Of a DNA stretch of 64,000 nt, positions 44,557-53,714 are shown piece by piece. The translations under genes and the position numbers were made by a program. The DNA is from Candidatus Zixiibacteriota bacterium. GTDB lineage: Bacteria; Zixibacteria; MSB-5A5; WJJR01. Every line of letters begins with the position of its first letter. The stretch's first letter is position 1. The notes under the pieces are model-generated. The model saw only the letters and a list, made by a program, of their open reading frames with translations. It searched no databases and was not told the DNA's origin. Location of the stretch: the NCBI GenBank assembly GCA_036397555.1, contig DASWIS010000029.1:1-64000 (forward strand). The letters are read 5' to 3'.

Positions 44557-45565
44557 GGCGATCATCGGGATTCTGATCAGCGCCGTCTTTCTCTATCTGG
44601 CGCTGCGCAAGGTGGAATGGAGCGAGTTGGTCACGGTGCTGCGCGGCGCTCAGTGGTGGTGGCTGGCGGCCTACGTTGTCTCCGCCGTAGCGCTCATGCG
44701 CCTGCGCGCCTGGCGCTGGATGCTGATCCTGCGCCCGATCGGCACGATCCCCTTTGCCCGAGTCTATGCCTCGACGATGATCGGTTTCATGGCCAACAAC
44801 GTGCTGCCGGCGCGGCTGGGCGAAATCGCGCGCGCCGTGTCGCTGGGCATCAAAACGGGCGTGTCGCGTTCGGCGGCGCTGGCGACCATCATCGTCGAAC
44901 GCATCTATGATTCGTTCACGCTGCTGATATTCCTCTGGCTGGTGCTGACCTTCTTCTCGCGCACATCGACGCTGTCGGAGTACGGATACATACGCAAGAT
45001 CGGCTGGATCTTTCTGGTCATCAATATCGCGCTGGTCGGCATTCTCGTGTTCATTCAATTGCGCAACGAGATCGCTGTCCGTTGGATCAGCAATCTCACG
45101 AAGCGACTCTTCAAGCGCGCCGAGGGTGTGGCCGGCGACATCACCGCCAAGTTTGCCCGTGGCTTGACCATCCATCACGATCTGCCCACGACCGCCGGCG
45201 TCATCAGTTCGTCGCTGCTGCTGTGGTTTCTGCTGGGTGCGTCCAATTATCTCGTGTTTCTCTCCCTGGGATTCGGCCATCTCCCGTTGGAGGCGTCGTT
45301 CGTCGTGCTCGTCGTCGTCTCGCTGATGATCTCGGTGCCGGCATCGCCGGGATTTGTCGGCGTGTTTCACTGGGCGGTCCAAATCTCCCTGAAGCTGTAT
45401 GGGCTCAATGACACACAGGCGGTGGCCGTGGCGATTCTGATGCACGCGGGGCAATACATCCCGATCACGCTGGTCGGGTTTTATCACCTGCGGCATGAAC
45501 ACCTCAAGCTGAGCGGCTCCGGAGAGGCCACGCCGGACATCGCCGGCAGCGCACACACTGTGTGA
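44546..45565 (+). CDS. YbhN/AglD-type membrane protein (LPG synthase TM family)
   Basis: The 339-residue protein has about eight helices and matches the lysylphosphatidylglycerol-synthase transmembrane / UPF0104 family: LRAWRWMLILRPIG, MIGFMANNVLPARLGEIARAVSLG, LATIIVERIYDSFTLLIFL and VVVSLMISVPASPGFVGVFHWAVQ. Members are proposed lipid flippases or scaffolds. It starts inside the end of the GT4 gene (GTG 44546) and lies one base before the next gene. Confidence 0.87.
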   Translation: MRRKAIIGILISAVFLYLALRKVEWSELVTVLRGAQWWWLAAYVVSAVALMRLRAWRWMLILRPIGTIPFARVYASTMIGFMANNVLPARLGEIARAVSLGIKTGVSRSAALATIIVERIYDSFTLLIFLWLVLTFFSRTSTLSEYGYIRKIGWIFLVINIALVGILVFIQLRNEIAVRWISNLTKRLFKRAEGVAGDITAKFARGLTIHHDLPTTAGVISSSLLLWFLLGASNYLVFLSLGFGHLPLEASFVVLVVVSLMISVPASPGFVGVFHWAVQISLKLYGLNDTQAVAVAILMHAGQYIPITLVGFYHLRHEHLKLSGSGEATPDIAGSAHTV

Positions 45566-45566
45566 C

Positions 45567-47801
45567 ATGCCATTGCCACGACGTCCGTTTTGGCCGCCTT
45601 CCGTCACTGGGAGTCTTCGACGGATCGAGCCCGCGTTGCTGGTCTTTGCCTTCGCCCTCAGCGTCCGGCTGGTTTATTTCCTGCTAATCGATCAGCCGCC
45701 GGTGTTTTTCGACGCACGTCGCTACGTGTCGGTCGGCCTGGCCGGGCCCCTGGTCCTGACCAATCCCCGTCTGTTTATCGACTCGACCGCCGCGCGCGGA
45801 CTTCAATTCGATCTCCTCTACGATGACCTGATCGACGACGAGGATGTCGCGTGGTACCCATACAAGCCGCCCACGTTTTACGGCGCCTTCGACGACGTGT
45901 TCTTCAGCGGCCCGATCTATCCCGCACTCCTGGGCGCTGTATTTCGAATCGCCCCCCGATACGACTTCTGGGTTGTCCGCATCGTGCAGGCCCTCCTCGA
46001 TGCGGCCACGGCGGCGATCCTGTTTTTGCTCATGGCGAAACTGATGTCGCCGGTCGGCGGCTGGCTGTCGGGGCTCGGCTGGTCGCTTTATGGCCCGGCG
46101 ATTTTCCGGACCGGAGAATTGGTGACCGAAACTCTGTCCGTCTTCTTCGCCGTCGCGATGGTCGCTGCCATGGTCAAAGCGCACGGTTCCCGACGCGTGA
46201 AGTGGCTGTTGCTGGCCGGATTCCTCTATGGACTGCTGGCGATGACCAAGGCGTCGGCGATCGGATTGATTGTCCCGCTGTTGGGCGTGTGGCTCTGGAT
46301 TCTGCGCCGGGAGTGGCGCTGGGGGATGCTCAGCGCGACGGTAACCGGCGCGGCCGCATTGCTGACCTTGCTGCCGTGGGCCGTCCTTGTCAATGTCCGC
46401 TACGAACGGTTCGGCCTGCGCGATCCCGCCTATGGCGTCGGCAACTTCCGCGTCGCCAACACATTGGACGCACAGGGCGCCAATCTCGACTTGTTCCCGG
46501 TGGACTTCTGGACGCGGCCGATTCTCCACGACATGATGGAGCGCCCACTGGCCTATGGGCATCTGTACCTGACAAAGTTCCTGCGGGTCTGGAACAGAGC
46601 ATCCGATGACTACCGCCGTGGTTTCCCGTTCGGCATCGCCGGCGTGCAGTGGTACCATCATGGAGTGGTCATCTTCGCGATGATCGGACTGATTGCCTGG
46701 CCGCGACGCGCCGGGCCGCTGGCATGGCTCCCGGTATCGGTGATCGCGTACTTCGTGCTGCTTCATCTCGTCATGCACGCGGTATCGCGCTACAATCTCG
46801 TGGCGATGCCGTTCGTCATCGGCGCCGCCGCGATGGGCGTTATGTGGATGCATGAATCCTTCGGCGCACACGCCGCTGGGAAGTGGGCGGCGGCGGCAGC
46901 CATCTTCGCCGGCGTCGGCGGGGGGCTCTCGCTGCTGAATCCGGCGCTGTGGCTCTCAGTGGGAATCTTGTCGCCCGCCGCTGCCGTGATGGCGTATTGG
47001 ATCGGAGGCGTGGCGTTGGTTGCCGGCGGTGTCGGGGCGTGCGTGCGTCTGCTCGATGCGTCCGCTCCCTCCCGGACCGCCGCCGCGATCACGGTCGGGA
47101 GTGTCGTCGCGATCCTTTATCTGGTGACAACAGTTCCGCGCGACGGGCATGCCGAATGGTCGGTGGGCCTGGACAATCCCGAGGTGTCGGCGCGCCGGAC
47201 GATCCTCTGTCCCGACGATATCGACACGGCCGACGTCCTGAAGGGACTCGCGCTGATGGACATCGTGGCGGACGATTATTCCACCTGCGAGGTGCTCGTG
47301 AGGATCGGTGATCTCGGACTGATTGTCTCCGTCGACAATCTCGTTGACACGGTGTCATTCTACAGCAAGCGGTCGTATGAGCCGTTTCTGGACGTTTATG
47401 GAGATCGTCGCTGCGACGTGCGCAGTTGGTCGCAGATCTTGATTCCGAAGGAAGTCATGGAGACGCTGATTTCGGGCAGGGAGATCGAGCTGTCGGTGAG
47501 CGTGACGCCGACTCCGCCGCGTCCCGGGGGCGTACGGCTTTATGGCGCCATGCCGACTGACGACCCCCGCCGCTGGTCGGGGCCGGGTTTTACATATACC
47601 GCGGTCGAACGCCTGCATGAGGGCATGGACCCGCGTCTCTGGGACGATCTCGCGCTGAAATCGGCGTCATCGCGCAGCGAGTTGCTCGATCACGATGTCC
47701 CGTCCGGCGACGATCTGTCATTCGATGTCGGCCGCCAGGTGGGGCAGTACAACCTGTTGATCGCGCTCTTGATGTCCGATAACACCTGGCATTACTATTA
47801 G
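45567..47801 (+). CDS. GT39/ArnT-like membrane glycosyltransferase
   Basis: The 744-residue protein starts with a helix (ALLVFAFALSVRLVYFLLI) and an acidic first loop (QPPVFFDARRYV), followed by about ten helices typical of GT-C enzymes that use polyprenyl-phosphate sugars. A further motif is SVFFAVAMVAAMVKAHGSRRVKWLLLAGFLYGLLAMTKASA. A ~200-residue soluble C-terminal part follows. Acceptor and sugar are unknown. It lies in a row of envelope glycan genes and ends at the start of the oxidoreductase gene. Confidence 0.82.
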   Translation: MPLPRRPFWPPSVTGSLRRIEPALLVFAFALSVRLVYFLLIDQPPVFFDARRYVSVGLAGPLVLTNPRLFIDSTAARGLQFDLLYDDLIDDEDVAWYPYKPPTFYGAFDDVFFSGPIYPALLGAVFRIAPRYDFWVVRIVQALLDAATAAILFLLMAKLMSPVGGWLSGLGWSLYGPAIFRTGELVTETLSVFFAVAMVAAMVKAHGSRRVKWLLLAGFLYGLLAMTKASAIGLIVPLLGVWLWILRREWRWGMLSATVTGAAALLTLLPWAVLVNVRYERFGLRDPAYGVGNFRVANTLDAQGANLDLFPVDFWTRPILHDMMERPLAYGHLYLTKFLRVWNRASDDYRRGFPFGIAGVQWYHHGVVIFAMIGLIAWPRRAGPLAWLPVSVIAYFVLLHLVMHAVSRYNLVAMPFVIGAAAMGVMWMHESFGAHAAGKWAAAAAIFAGVGGGLSLLNPALWLSVGILSPAAAVMAYWIGGVALVAGGVGACVRLLDASAPSRTAAAITVGSVVAILYLVTTVPRDGHAEWSVGLDNPEVSARRTILCPDDIDTADVLKGLALMDIVADDYSTCEVLVRIGDLGLIVSVDNLVDTVSFYSKRSYEPFLDVYGDRRCDVRSWSQILIPKEVMETLISGREIELSVSVTPTPPRPGGVRLYGAMPTDDPRRWSGPGFTYTAVERLHEGMDPRLWDDLALKSASSRSELLDHDVPSGDDLSFDVGRQVGQYNLLIALLMSDNTWHYY

Positions 47802-47806
47802 TGCCC

Positions 47807-48841
47807 ATGACTGCTGCGGCCGCCCATTCTGATCCGGTTCGCGTCGGTGTGATCGGCGCCGGATACTGGGGACCGAATCTCATCCGCAACGTCAGCATCA
47901 ACCCGCGGGCCGTCCTGACCGCAGTCGCCGACAGCAAGCCGGAGCGGCGCGATTTTGTCGCGGTGCGCTACCCGGGGTGTCGGATCTACGACGACGCGAA
48001 AAAGCTGATCGCCGCCGACGACATCGACGCCGTGATCATCGCCACTCCGGTCAACACGCACTTCGCGCTGGCGAAGGCAGCGCTCGAGTCCGGCAAACAT
48101 GTGCTGCTGGAAAAACCGATGTGCGCCTCGGTCGCCGAATGCGACGACCTGATCGCGCTGGCCACCGGACGCGGTTTGACCCTCATGGTGGATCACACGT
48201 TTCTGTACACGGGAGCCGTGCGGCGCATTCTCGAATTGGTCGATGCGGGGGAATTGGGGGAGATTCTCTATTTCGATTCGGTCCGCGTCAATCTGGGGCT
48301 GTTCCAGCACGACGTCAACGTGCTCTGGGACCTGGCGCCGCACGACTTGTCGATCATGGACGCCATCGTCAAGAAGCCGGCCGTCTCGGTCGCCGCACAG
48401 GGACGCGCCCACTTTGATCGCCAGATTGAAGATATTGCCTATCTGACCGTGACATTCGCAGGCGATGCCATTGCGCACTTCCATGTGAACTGGCTGGCGC
48501 CGGTCAAGGTGCGTCACATGCTGATCGGCGGCGCAAAGAAGATGATTTTCTTCGACGACAACGAACCGTCGGAGAAGGTGAAGGTCTACGACAAGGGTGT
48601 GCAAATGCCCACCGACGTCGAAGAAGTCCACCGCGCGCTGGTCCAATACCGCATCGGCGACATGCATGCCCCGCACATCGACGGGACCGAGGCGCTCACG
48701 CTCGTCACCAATGAATTCATTGGCGCCATCCGCGACAAACGCCCGCCGCGCAGCGATGCCGAGTCGGGCCGCCGCGTCGTTTCGATCCTCGAGGCAGCCG
48801 ACCGGTCGCTGAAGCAGGGCGGCGCGCCGGTTCCCCTGTAA
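47807..48841 (+). CDS. Gfo/Idh/MocA-family oxidoreductase
   Basis: The 344-residue NAD(P)-dependent sugar oxidoreductase begins with a Rossmann motif (VRVGVIGAGYWGPNLIRN). It has the family EKP motif in LESGKHVLLEKPMCAS and the catalytic-region helix LWDLAPHDLSIMDAIV with conserved Asp and His. Close relatives oxidise or isomerise nucleotide sugars for surface polysaccharides, which fits the preceding glycosyltransferases. An upstream GTG at 47801 overlaps the previous stop and would add two residues. Confidence 0.92.
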   Translation: MTAAAAHSDPVRVGVIGAGYWGPNLIRNVSINPRAVLTAVADSKPERRDFVAVRYPGCRIYDDAKKLIAADDIDAVIIATPVNTHFALAKAALESGKHVLLEKPMCASVAECDDLIALATGRGLTLMVDHTFLYTGAVRRILELVDAGELGEILYFDSVRVNLGLFQHDVNVLWDLAPHDLSIMDAIVKKPAVSVAAQGRAHFDRQIEDIAYLTVTFAGDAIAHFHVNWLAPVKVRHMLIGGAKKMIFFDDNEPSEKVKVYDKGVQMPTDVEEVHRALVQYRIGDMHAPHIDGTEALTLVTNEFIGAIRDKRPPRSDAESGRRVVSILEAADRSLKQGGAPVPL

Positions 48842-48965
48842 TTTCAACAGCAAACCACGACTTATTCACATCCTCAAGTCAGTTACCAACAACTTCTCTT
48901 CACATCGGAAAGTGATTGGACAGCGGCTTCATTGCCGCAGTATGTGATAGTGAAAGAGCAGCTCG

Positions 48966-50396
48966 ATGACACCCGTCGCCGCAAAATCGACCGATACCGA
49001 TCTCGCCGGACGAATCCCGCCGCAGGCGCTGGAGGTCGAAATTGCGGTGCTCGGCGCGATGATGCGCGACGAACACGCGGTCGGGCAGGTCATCGAACTG
49101 TTGGAGCCCGACGATTTCTACAAACCGGCGCACCGCAAAATCTTCGCGGCGATGTGCGCGCTGTTCGACCGCGCCGAGCCGGTCGATCTGGCGACGGTCT
49201 CCTCCGAGCTGGACCGCGCCGGAGACCTGGAAACCTGCGGCGGACGCGCCGCGCTCATCGACATCGCCGATTCGGTGTTCAGCGCCGCCAATGCGCCGGC
49301 CCACGCACGCATCGTGCAGGACAAGTCGGTACTGCGACGGCTCCTGTCGGTCGCGCGCAACATCTCCGAGGATTGCCAGACCGCGCCCGGCGACGTCGGC
49401 GACTTGCTCGATGAGGCCGAGGCGCGCATCTTCGCCATCTCCGAGGCGCGCGAACGGCGCGATGTCATCACGCTGGCCGACGTGCTGCCGCAGACGTTCG
49501 AATCGATCGAAGAATACCACCGCCATGGCGGCGGCATCACCGGCTTGTCGACCGGCTTCGATGAAATCGATGCCCTCACGGCGGGACTGCACGATTCCGA
49601 TCTGGTCATCCTTGCCGGGCGCCCCTCCATGGGCAAGACGGCGCTCGCGCTGAACATCGTCGAGCATGTGGCGGTCGATCGCGGCAAGCCATGCGCCTTC
49701 TTCTCGCTGGAAATGTCCAAGGAGCAACTCGCCGAGCGCCTGCTGTGTTCGCGCGCGCGGATCAATGCGCATCATATGCGGACCGGGCGGCTCCGCCCGG
49801 CGGAGTTTTCCGCCCTGTCGATCGCCGTGGGGCCCCTGTCGGATGCGCCGATCTACATCGACGATTCCGCGGCCATCGGGATTCTCGAGTTGCGGGCGAA
49901 GGCGCGTCGCCTCAAGGCGCAGCACCACATCGGACTGGTCGTGGTCGATTACATGCAGATGATGCACGGGCCGCGATCCGCCGAAAACCGCCAGCAGGAA
50001 ATCGCGCTCATCTCCCGTTCACTCAAATCGCTCGCCAAGGAATTGAGCCTCCCGGTGCTGGCGCTCTCGCAATTGTCCCGCCAGGTCGAACAGCGCGGCG
50101 GGGAACGGCGCCCGCTGCTCTCCGATCTGCGCGAGTCCGGAGCGATCGAACAGGATGCCGACGTCGTCATGTTCGTATACCGGGCCGAACGCTATGACAT
50201 CACGCAGGACCGCGCGGGCAATCCCCTGGCCAATGTCGCCGAGATCATCGTCGGCAAGCAGCGCAACGGCCCGACCGGATCGGTGCGGCTGACATTCCTG
50301 AAAGATTTCGCCCGTTTCGAGAATATGTCGCGCGACCCCGACCATCGGGGCCCGATGGTCACCGGCGAAGTGGGCGACGAAGAGACGCCGTTCTGA
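48966..50396 (+). CDS. dnaB: Replicative DNA helicase DnaB
   Basis: The 476-residue hexameric helicase unwinds DNA at the replication fork. The N-terminal helical domain begins RIPPQALEVEIAVLGAMMRDEHAV. The RecA-like domain has Walker A LAGRPSMGKTALAL, Walker B VVVDYMQMM and the downstream motif LSQLSRQVEQRGGERRPLLSDLRESGAIEQDADVVMFVYR. No intein is present. It stands alone after a 124-base spacer, with no rplI or priB partner visible. Confidence 0.96.
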   Translation: MTPVAAKSTDTDLAGRIPPQALEVEIAVLGAMMRDEHAVGQVIELLEPDDFYKPAHRKIFAAMCALFDRAEPVDLATVSSELDRAGDLETCGGRAALIDIADSVFSAANAPAHARIVQDKSVLRRLLSVARNISEDCQTAPGDVGDLLDEAEARIFAISEARERRDVITLADVLPQTFESIEEYHRHGGGITGLSTGFDEIDALTAGLHDSDLVILAGRPSMGKTALALNIVEHVAVDRGKPCAFFSLEMSKEQLAERLLCSRARINAHHMRTGRLRPAEFSALSIAVGPLSDAPIYIDDSAAIGILELRAKARRLKAQHHIGLVVVDYMQMMHGPRSAENRQQEIALISRSLKSLAKELSLPVLALSQLSRQVEQRGGERRPLLSDLRESGAIEQDADVVMFVYRAERYDITQDRAGNPLANVAEIIVGKQRNGPTGSVRLTFLKDFARFENMSRDPDHRGPMVTGEVGDEETPF

Positions 50397-50459
50397 TCAC
50401 TGGTTCGACACGTCTTTTCATTCATTGCGCACACCGCCCCACCCGCCGATAATCCTCCT

Positions 50460-51236
50460 GTGCGGACACTCATCGGCAACGCGGGCCGTTGGTTCATCGG
50501 GGCGGTCTCCTACGTCGGCTGGCTGGCGCACTTTGTAGTGCGTATGCTGGCCGCCTTCCCGCATGTGTTTCGCGGCATGCGCCGCACCAGCAACCAGATG
50601 CTGGATATCGGCGTCCATTCGTTGCCGCTGATTGCCTTGACATCGCTCTTCACCGGCGCGGTGGCGACCTGGCAGGCGGCGTATCAATTCGAAAACTATG
50701 TCCCGCTGCGTTTCCTGGGCGGTGCGGTCGGCAAAGCGATCATGATCGAGCTGGGCCCGGTCCTGACGTCGCTGGTTGTTGCCGGACGCGTCGGCGCCTC
50801 CATCGCCGCCGAACTGGGGACCATGCGAGTTACCGAACAGATCGATGCCCTCGAAGTGATGGGGATCGACCCCGTCGGCTACCTCGTCTGGCCGCGTGTT
50901 CTCGCGGGCGTGATCATGCTGCCGGTGCTGGTGCTCTATGCGAACACCATCGCCATGCTCGGGGCGCTGGCGGTGGCGGCGTGGTTTGTCGACATCACCA
51001 CCCAGAACTTCATGAACAGTTTCCGGCTGTTTTTTGTCAGCGGCGATTTGTATGCGGGGCTGACCAAGGCCGCCATCTTCGGGCTGATCATCACCCTGAT
51101 CGGATGCGTCCAGGGCTTCAACACCCGTGGCGGGGCGGAAGGCGTCGGACGTGCCACGACCAGCGCCGTGGTCATCGCCTCGGTCCTGATCCTCGTCTCC
51201 GACTACCTGATCGCAACGCTCCTCTTTCAAATCTGA
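50460..51236 (+). CDS. mlaE: MlaE/YrbE-type lipid ABC transporter permease
   Basis: The 258-residue permease has about five helices and the MlaE motifs LIALTSLFTGAVATWQAAYQFENY, ELGPVLTSLVVAGRVGASIAAELGTMRVTEQIDALEVMGIDP and LIGCVQGFNTRGGAEGVGRATT. It forms the membrane part of a transporter that moves phospholipids between inner and outer membranes. It starts with GTG at 50460 and is followed after 10 bases by the ATPase. Confidence 0.93.
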   Translation: MRTLIGNAGRWFIGAVSYVGWLAHFVVRMLAAFPHVFRGMRRTSNQMLDIGVHSLPLIALTSLFTGAVATWQAAYQFENYVPLRFLGGAVGKAIMIELGPVLTSLVVAGRVGASIAAELGTMRVTEQIDALEVMGIDPVGYLVWPRVLAGVIMLPVLVLYANTIAMLGALAVAAWFVDITTQNFMNSFRLFFVSGDLYAGLTKAAIFGLIITLIGCVQGFNTRGGAEGVGRATTSAVVIASVLILVSDYLIATLLFQI

Positions 51237-51246
51237 GCCCTCGTCG

Positions 51247-51993
51247 ATGATTGCCATCCGCGCATTGTCCAAATCATTCGATGGCCGTCGTGTGCTCGAC
51301 GGCGTCGATCTGGATGTCGAACGCGGCGAAACCATGGTGGTCATCGGACGATCCGGCTGCGGCAAAAGCGTCTTGCTCAAGCACGTGGTCGGACTGCTCA
51401 CGCCCGACTCCGGCGAGGTCGCCATCAACGGCGTGACCATTGGATCGCTGCTGCGCAATGATCTGTACCGTCTGCGGCTGCGCTTCGGGTTTCTGTTCCA
51501 GAGTGGCGCCCTGCTGGATTCGATGACGGTGGCGCAAAACGTTGGCCTGGGGCTCGGTGTCCACGCCGTGATGTTGCCGGCGGAGATCGCCGATCGTGTC
51601 GCCGAGCGGCTTGCGTGGGTGGGACTGGAGCAGCACGCCGATAAGTTTCCATCCCAACTCTCCGGCGGCATGCGCAAGCGCGCGTCATTGGCGCGCGCCA
51701 TCGCGATGGACCCGGAGATCGTCCTCTACGATGAACCCACCACCGGCCTGGATCCGATCACGGCCGAGGGGATCAATGACCTGCTGGTCGCGCTGCGCGA
51801 ACGGCTTCATGTCACCGCGATCGCCGTGACCCACGACATGCGTTCGGCCTTCAAGATCGGCGACCGCGTGGCGATGCTGCATGGCGGTCGCATCGCGTTC
51901 TGCGGCACAGTCGACGAAGCAAAGACCGTCGACAACCCCATCGTTCGGCAATTCGTCAGCGGCGATACATCCGGACCGTTGGAGCCGCTGTAA
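51247..51993 (+). CDS. mlaF: MlaF-type lipid ABC transporter ATP-binding protein
   Basis: The 248-residue ATPase has Walker A GRSGCGKSVLLKH, the signature LSGGMRKRASLARAIAMDPEIVLYDEPTTGLDP and the switch His in VTHDMRSAFKIGDRVAML. It powers the MlaE permease just upstream. The usual next gene, an MCE-domain substrate-binding subunit (MlaD), is missing here; radA follows a repeat-bearing spacer instead. Confidence 0.93.
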   Translation: MIAIRALSKSFDGRRVLDGVDLDVERGETMVVIGRSGCGKSVLLKHVVGLLTPDSGEVAINGVTIGSLLRNDLYRLRLRFGFLFQSGALLDSMTVAQNVGLGLGVHAVMLPAEIADRVAERLAWVGLEQHADKFPSQLSGGMRKRASLARAIAMDPEIVLYDEPTTGLDPITAEGINDLLVALRERLHVTAIAVTHDMRSAFKIGDRVAMLHGGRIAFCGTVDEAKTVDNPIVRQFVSGDTSGPLEPL

Positions 51994-52042
51994 CGCAGAC
52001 AATCGAGCGGTCTTGCGCCACGGTTCGACTCACCGACATTTC

Positions 52043-52198
52043 AATGTTATTCCGAATTCCCCTCCTCTCAGTCCCGCCGAGGGCAGGACTGAGAGGAGGG
52101 GGTGAGGAATCTCCGTGTTCAGCGCCGTCTCCTTGGAGATTCCTCACCCCCCCCGTCCCGCACATGTGGTGCGGAACGGAGAGATTCGGAATGACATT
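52043..52198. repeat. MITE-like element with terminal inverted repeats and internal hairpins
   Basis: The 156-base segment is bounded by 15-bp inverted ends: AATGTTATTCCGAAT (52043-52057) and ATTCGGAATGACATT (52184-52198), with one mismatch. Inside are a 16-bp perfect hairpin (52059-52074 with 52086-52101), an overlapping 17-bp hairpin (52098-52114 with 52135-52151) and a 6-bp hairpin (52158-52163 with 52169-52174). It has no coding capacity and lies in the 353-base gap between mlaF and radA. No flanking direct repeat is evident. Confidence 0.65.
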
Positions 52199-52346
52199 AC
52201 CCGCATTTCCATGATCCAACTGAAGGAGGGGAAGGCAGGATTCGGGATTTGTAAGGGATCGCTCTGGTCATCACTTTCTATCGCGATCCTTGTCAGTTCA
52301 TCTCCGCGCACTTGTTTCCCAACGCCGCACCCCGTTTCCTACTCAC

Positions 52347-53708
52347 ATGAAAACCGTGTCCGCCAGGACCTTCTACGCCTGCTCCGGCTGCGGCTCGGTG
52401 TTCGCCCGCTGGATGGGCCAGTGCCCCGACTGCGGCGCCTGGGACACACTGCTGGAGGAGCGCGGACCAGGGCCTGACCGAAAGAAACCAGGCCGGAAAC
52501 TCGCAAATGCCGCATCCGCCGTCACATCGCTGGCCGATCTACGGACCGATCAGGCCGTCGTACTTCCCAGCGGCATCGGTGAGTTCGACAACATTCTCGG
52601 CGGCGGCGCAGTCCCCGGATCGACCGTGCTGGTCGGGGGAGAGCCGGGGATCGGCAAATCGACGCTGCTGTTGCAGGCGGCCGGACGCTTCGCGCAGCGC
52701 GGCTTCGCGACACTGTATGTTTCCGGCGAAGAATCGGCGACACAGATCAAGCGTCGCGCCGAACGGCTCGGCATCCGCAGCGAACTGTCGATTCTGACCG
52801 AAACCAATCTCGCCGCCATCCTCAGCGCCGTCGAACACAGCAAACCGCGCGTGCTGATCGTCGATTCGATCCAGACCGTCTCCGATCCCGATCTGCAGAG
52901 CGCGCCCGGCACGGTCTCACAGGTGCGTGATTGCGCCGCCGCGATCTCCGATTGGGCGCGACGGTCCGATGCGGTGGCCCTGCTGGTTGGGCATGTCACC
53001 AAGGACGGGTTTCTCGCTGGACCGAAAGTGCTCGAGCACCTGGTCGACACGGTTTTGCAATTCGAAGGCGATCGCCGACACTGGGTGCGCATCCTGCGTT
53101 GCACGAAGAACCGTTACGGCGCCACGCACGAAGTCGGCCTCTTCGAGATGACCGAGCACGGCCTGACAGAGTTGACCGATCCGTCAGCGCGATTTCTGTC
53201 GGATGCTGGTTCGCATGGACCCGGTTCGGCGGTCGGAGTTGCCTTAGAAGGACGACGTCCGCTGCTGTTGGAGATTCAAGCGCTGGTCGGGCAGACCAAC
53301 GGCACGCCGCAGCGCGTGGTCGCCGGTCTCGATTCACGTCGCATCGCGATTCTCGGCGCAGTTCTGCAAAATGTCGCGGGTGTGCAACTGGCCGGACGTG
53401 ATGTCTACGCCAATGTCCTCGGCGGGTATATGACCGATGAACCGGCGGTCGACTTGGCCGCGGCGATGGCCATCGCGTCATCGGCGCTCAAACGCGCGAC
53501 CCCTGAACGATCTGTGTTCATCGGCGAAGTCGGATTGTCCGGCGACATCCGCAGCGTGCCGCAGTTGGCGCAACGACTGATCGTCGCCGAAAAGGGCGGC
53601 TTCACCTCCGCGATCGTCCCCGCCCTCGACCTCAAGCGCTCCGCGTTGTCCGGCGAAATCGAACCGAAGCCGGTGACCACGATCAGTCAGGCGCTGGAGA
53701 TGCTGTAG
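52347..53708 (+). CDS. radA: DNA repair protein RadA
   Basis: The 453-residue branch-migration ATPase helps process recombination intermediates. The N-terminal zinc finger CSGCGSVFARWMGQCPDCGAW, Walker A GGEPGIGKSTLLLQ, the RadA motif KNRYGATHE (usually KNRFG) and a C-terminal Lon-like domain (VGLSGDIRSVPQLAQRLIVAEKGGF) are all present. The ATG at 52347 precedes the zinc finger by about ten residues; earlier starts give unrelated sequence. Confidence 0.95.
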   Translation: MKTVSARTFYACSGCGSVFARWMGQCPDCGAWDTLLEERGPGPDRKKPGRKLANAASAVTSLADLRTDQAVVLPSGIGEFDNILGGGAVPGSTVLVGGEPGIGKSTLLLQAAGRFAQRGFATLYVSGEESATQIKRRAERLGIRSELSILTETNLAAILSAVEHSKPRVLIVDSIQTVSDPDLQSAPGTVSQVRDCAAAISDWARRSDAVALLVGHVTKDGFLAGPKVLEHLVDTVLQFEGDRRHWVRILRCTKNRYGATHEVGLFEMTEHGLTELTDPSARFLSDAGSHGPGSAVGVALEGRRPLLLEIQALVGQTNGTPQRVVAGLDSRRIAILGAVLQNVAGVQLAGRDVYANVLGGYMTDEPAVDLAAAMAIASSALKRATPERSVFIGEVGLSGDIRSVPQLAQRLIVAEKGGFTSAIVPALDLKRSALSGEIEPKPVTTISQALEML

Positions 53709-53714
53709 CAAGTC

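Noticed and set aside
48966-50396. Intein in dnaB
   Set aside because: The helicase is of normal length with intact Walker motifs and no intein splice motifs.
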